DNA from: Limnohabitans sp. | GTDB taxonomy: Bacteria; Pseudomonadota; Gammaproteobacteria; Burkholderiales; Burkholderiaceae_C | Direction of reading: 5' to 3' | DNA: 8,179 nt | Assembly (NCBI GenBank): GCA_015657605.1 | Contig: JACDQO010000261.1 | Span: 1 to 8,179 of the forward strand | Part shown: positions 8,101-8,179 of the stretch, piece after piece | Position numbering within the stretch: position 1 is the first letter of the stretch | How the letters are laid out: every line of letters begins with the position of its first letter | Notes under the pieces: generated by a model | Databases searched by the model: none | What the model saw: the letters and a program-made list of their open reading frames with translations, nothing else | What the model was told of the DNA's origin: nothing | Made by a program: the position numbers and the translations under genes

Positions 8101-8132
8101 AGTTACATGAAATAAGTGTTTGTAATGTAACT
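8101..8132. promoter_or_regulatory. Inverted repeat in the zwf upstream region, candidate operator (possibly HexR)
   Basis: Perfect 8-bp arms AGTTACAT (8101-8108) and ATGTAACT (8125-8132) are separated by 16 bases. Centre-to-centre spacing is 24 bp, so the arms do not lie on quite the same helical face. The right arm overlaps TGTAATGTAACTTTG (8121-8135), whose first half matches the TGTAAT half of the HexR consensus I recall (TGTAATTAAATTACA); the second half fits poorly. The right arm covers the -10 candidate of zwf and the -35 candidate of the rightward gene, a sensible position for a repressor of both. Assignment to HexR is inference from context. Confidence 0.4.
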
Positions 8133-8148
8133 TTGTTTCAACGATAAT
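8120..8148 (+). promoter_or_regulatory. Candidate sigma-70 promoter for the rightward gene at 8173
   Basis: TTGTAA (8120-8125, 4/6 to the -35 consensus) and GATAAT (8143-8148, 5/6 to the -10 consensus) are separated by exactly 17 bp. Transcription would begin near 8155, giving a leader of about 18 nt before the ATG at 8173. It overlaps the oppositely directed zwf promoter candidate. Confidence 0.45.
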
Positions 8149-8152
8149 TCAA
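8124..8152 (-). promoter_or_regulatory. Candidate sigma-70 promoter for zwf-hexR
   Basis: On the minus strand TTGAAT (8147-8152) and TACATT (8124-8129) are 17 bp apart, each 4/6 to consensus. This would give a zwf leader of roughly 25-30 nt. It is weaker than the rightward candidate, and the two share most of their bases, so polymerase could occupy only one at a time. Confidence 0.3.
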
Positions 8153-8172
8153 GCTTGATTTTTGAAACGACC

Positions 8173-8179
8173 ATGAACC
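8173..8179 (+). CDS. Start of a divergent gene, cut off by the window end
   Basis: An ATG with one further codon (Met-Asn) lies downstream of a plausible promoter, divergent from zwf. The upstream sequence (GAAACGACC) is a weak ribosome-binding site. From memory, transaldolase (tal) commonly sits here in related Comamonadaceae and starts with Met-Asn, but two codons cannot establish the identity. Confidence 0.4.

Overview
The window looks like the chromosome of a betaproteobacterium, probably a Comamonadaceae-type Burkholderiales (Limnohabitans/Rhodoferax-like). This rests on high GC content, protein flavour, the zwf-hexR arrangement and a TGACCCCAATT-type intergenic repeat. The taxonomic call is inference from one window.

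Layout. Positions 1-3953 (+ strand) carry a type I secretion export operon: the 3' two-thirds of a PrtD/HlyB-class ABC transporter, an HlyD-family membrane-fusion protein, and a TolC-family outer-membrane protein. The last two overlap by one base. Together they form a continuous inner membrane-periplasm-outer membrane channel. No exported substrate is visible. Positions 3951-4006 hold a compact repeat with several alternative hairpins, lying exactly between convergent genes. Positions 4013-8090 (- strand) carry, in transcription order, zwf (glucose-6-phosphate dehydrogenase), hexR (RpiR/SIS-family sugar-phosphate-responsive repressor) and prfC (peptide chain release factor 3). Positions 8091-8172 are a divergent control region with two face-to-face promoter candidates and an inverted repeat overlapping both. 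A new + strand gene appears to begin at 8173 and runs off the end.

How the genes relate. zwf and hexR are 15 nt apart and look co-transcribed. HexR-type regulators control zwf and Entner-Doudoroff genes, so autoregulation from the 8091-8172 region is likely. prfC is a translation factor with no obvious functional tie to its neighbours.

Data-quality point that matters most: four of the six sizeable genes are interrupted by single-base indels, seven in all (near 91, 4291, 5098, 6024, 6233, 6418 and 7510). Each, when undone, restores a family-typical protein. Most lie in short homopolymers. The simplest reading is residual sequencing or assembly error, not pseudogenisation, so I annotate these genes as whole CDSs with the breaks noted. 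I did not find a convincing undescribed system. The repeat at 3951-4006 and the zwf control region are the parts most worth a second look.
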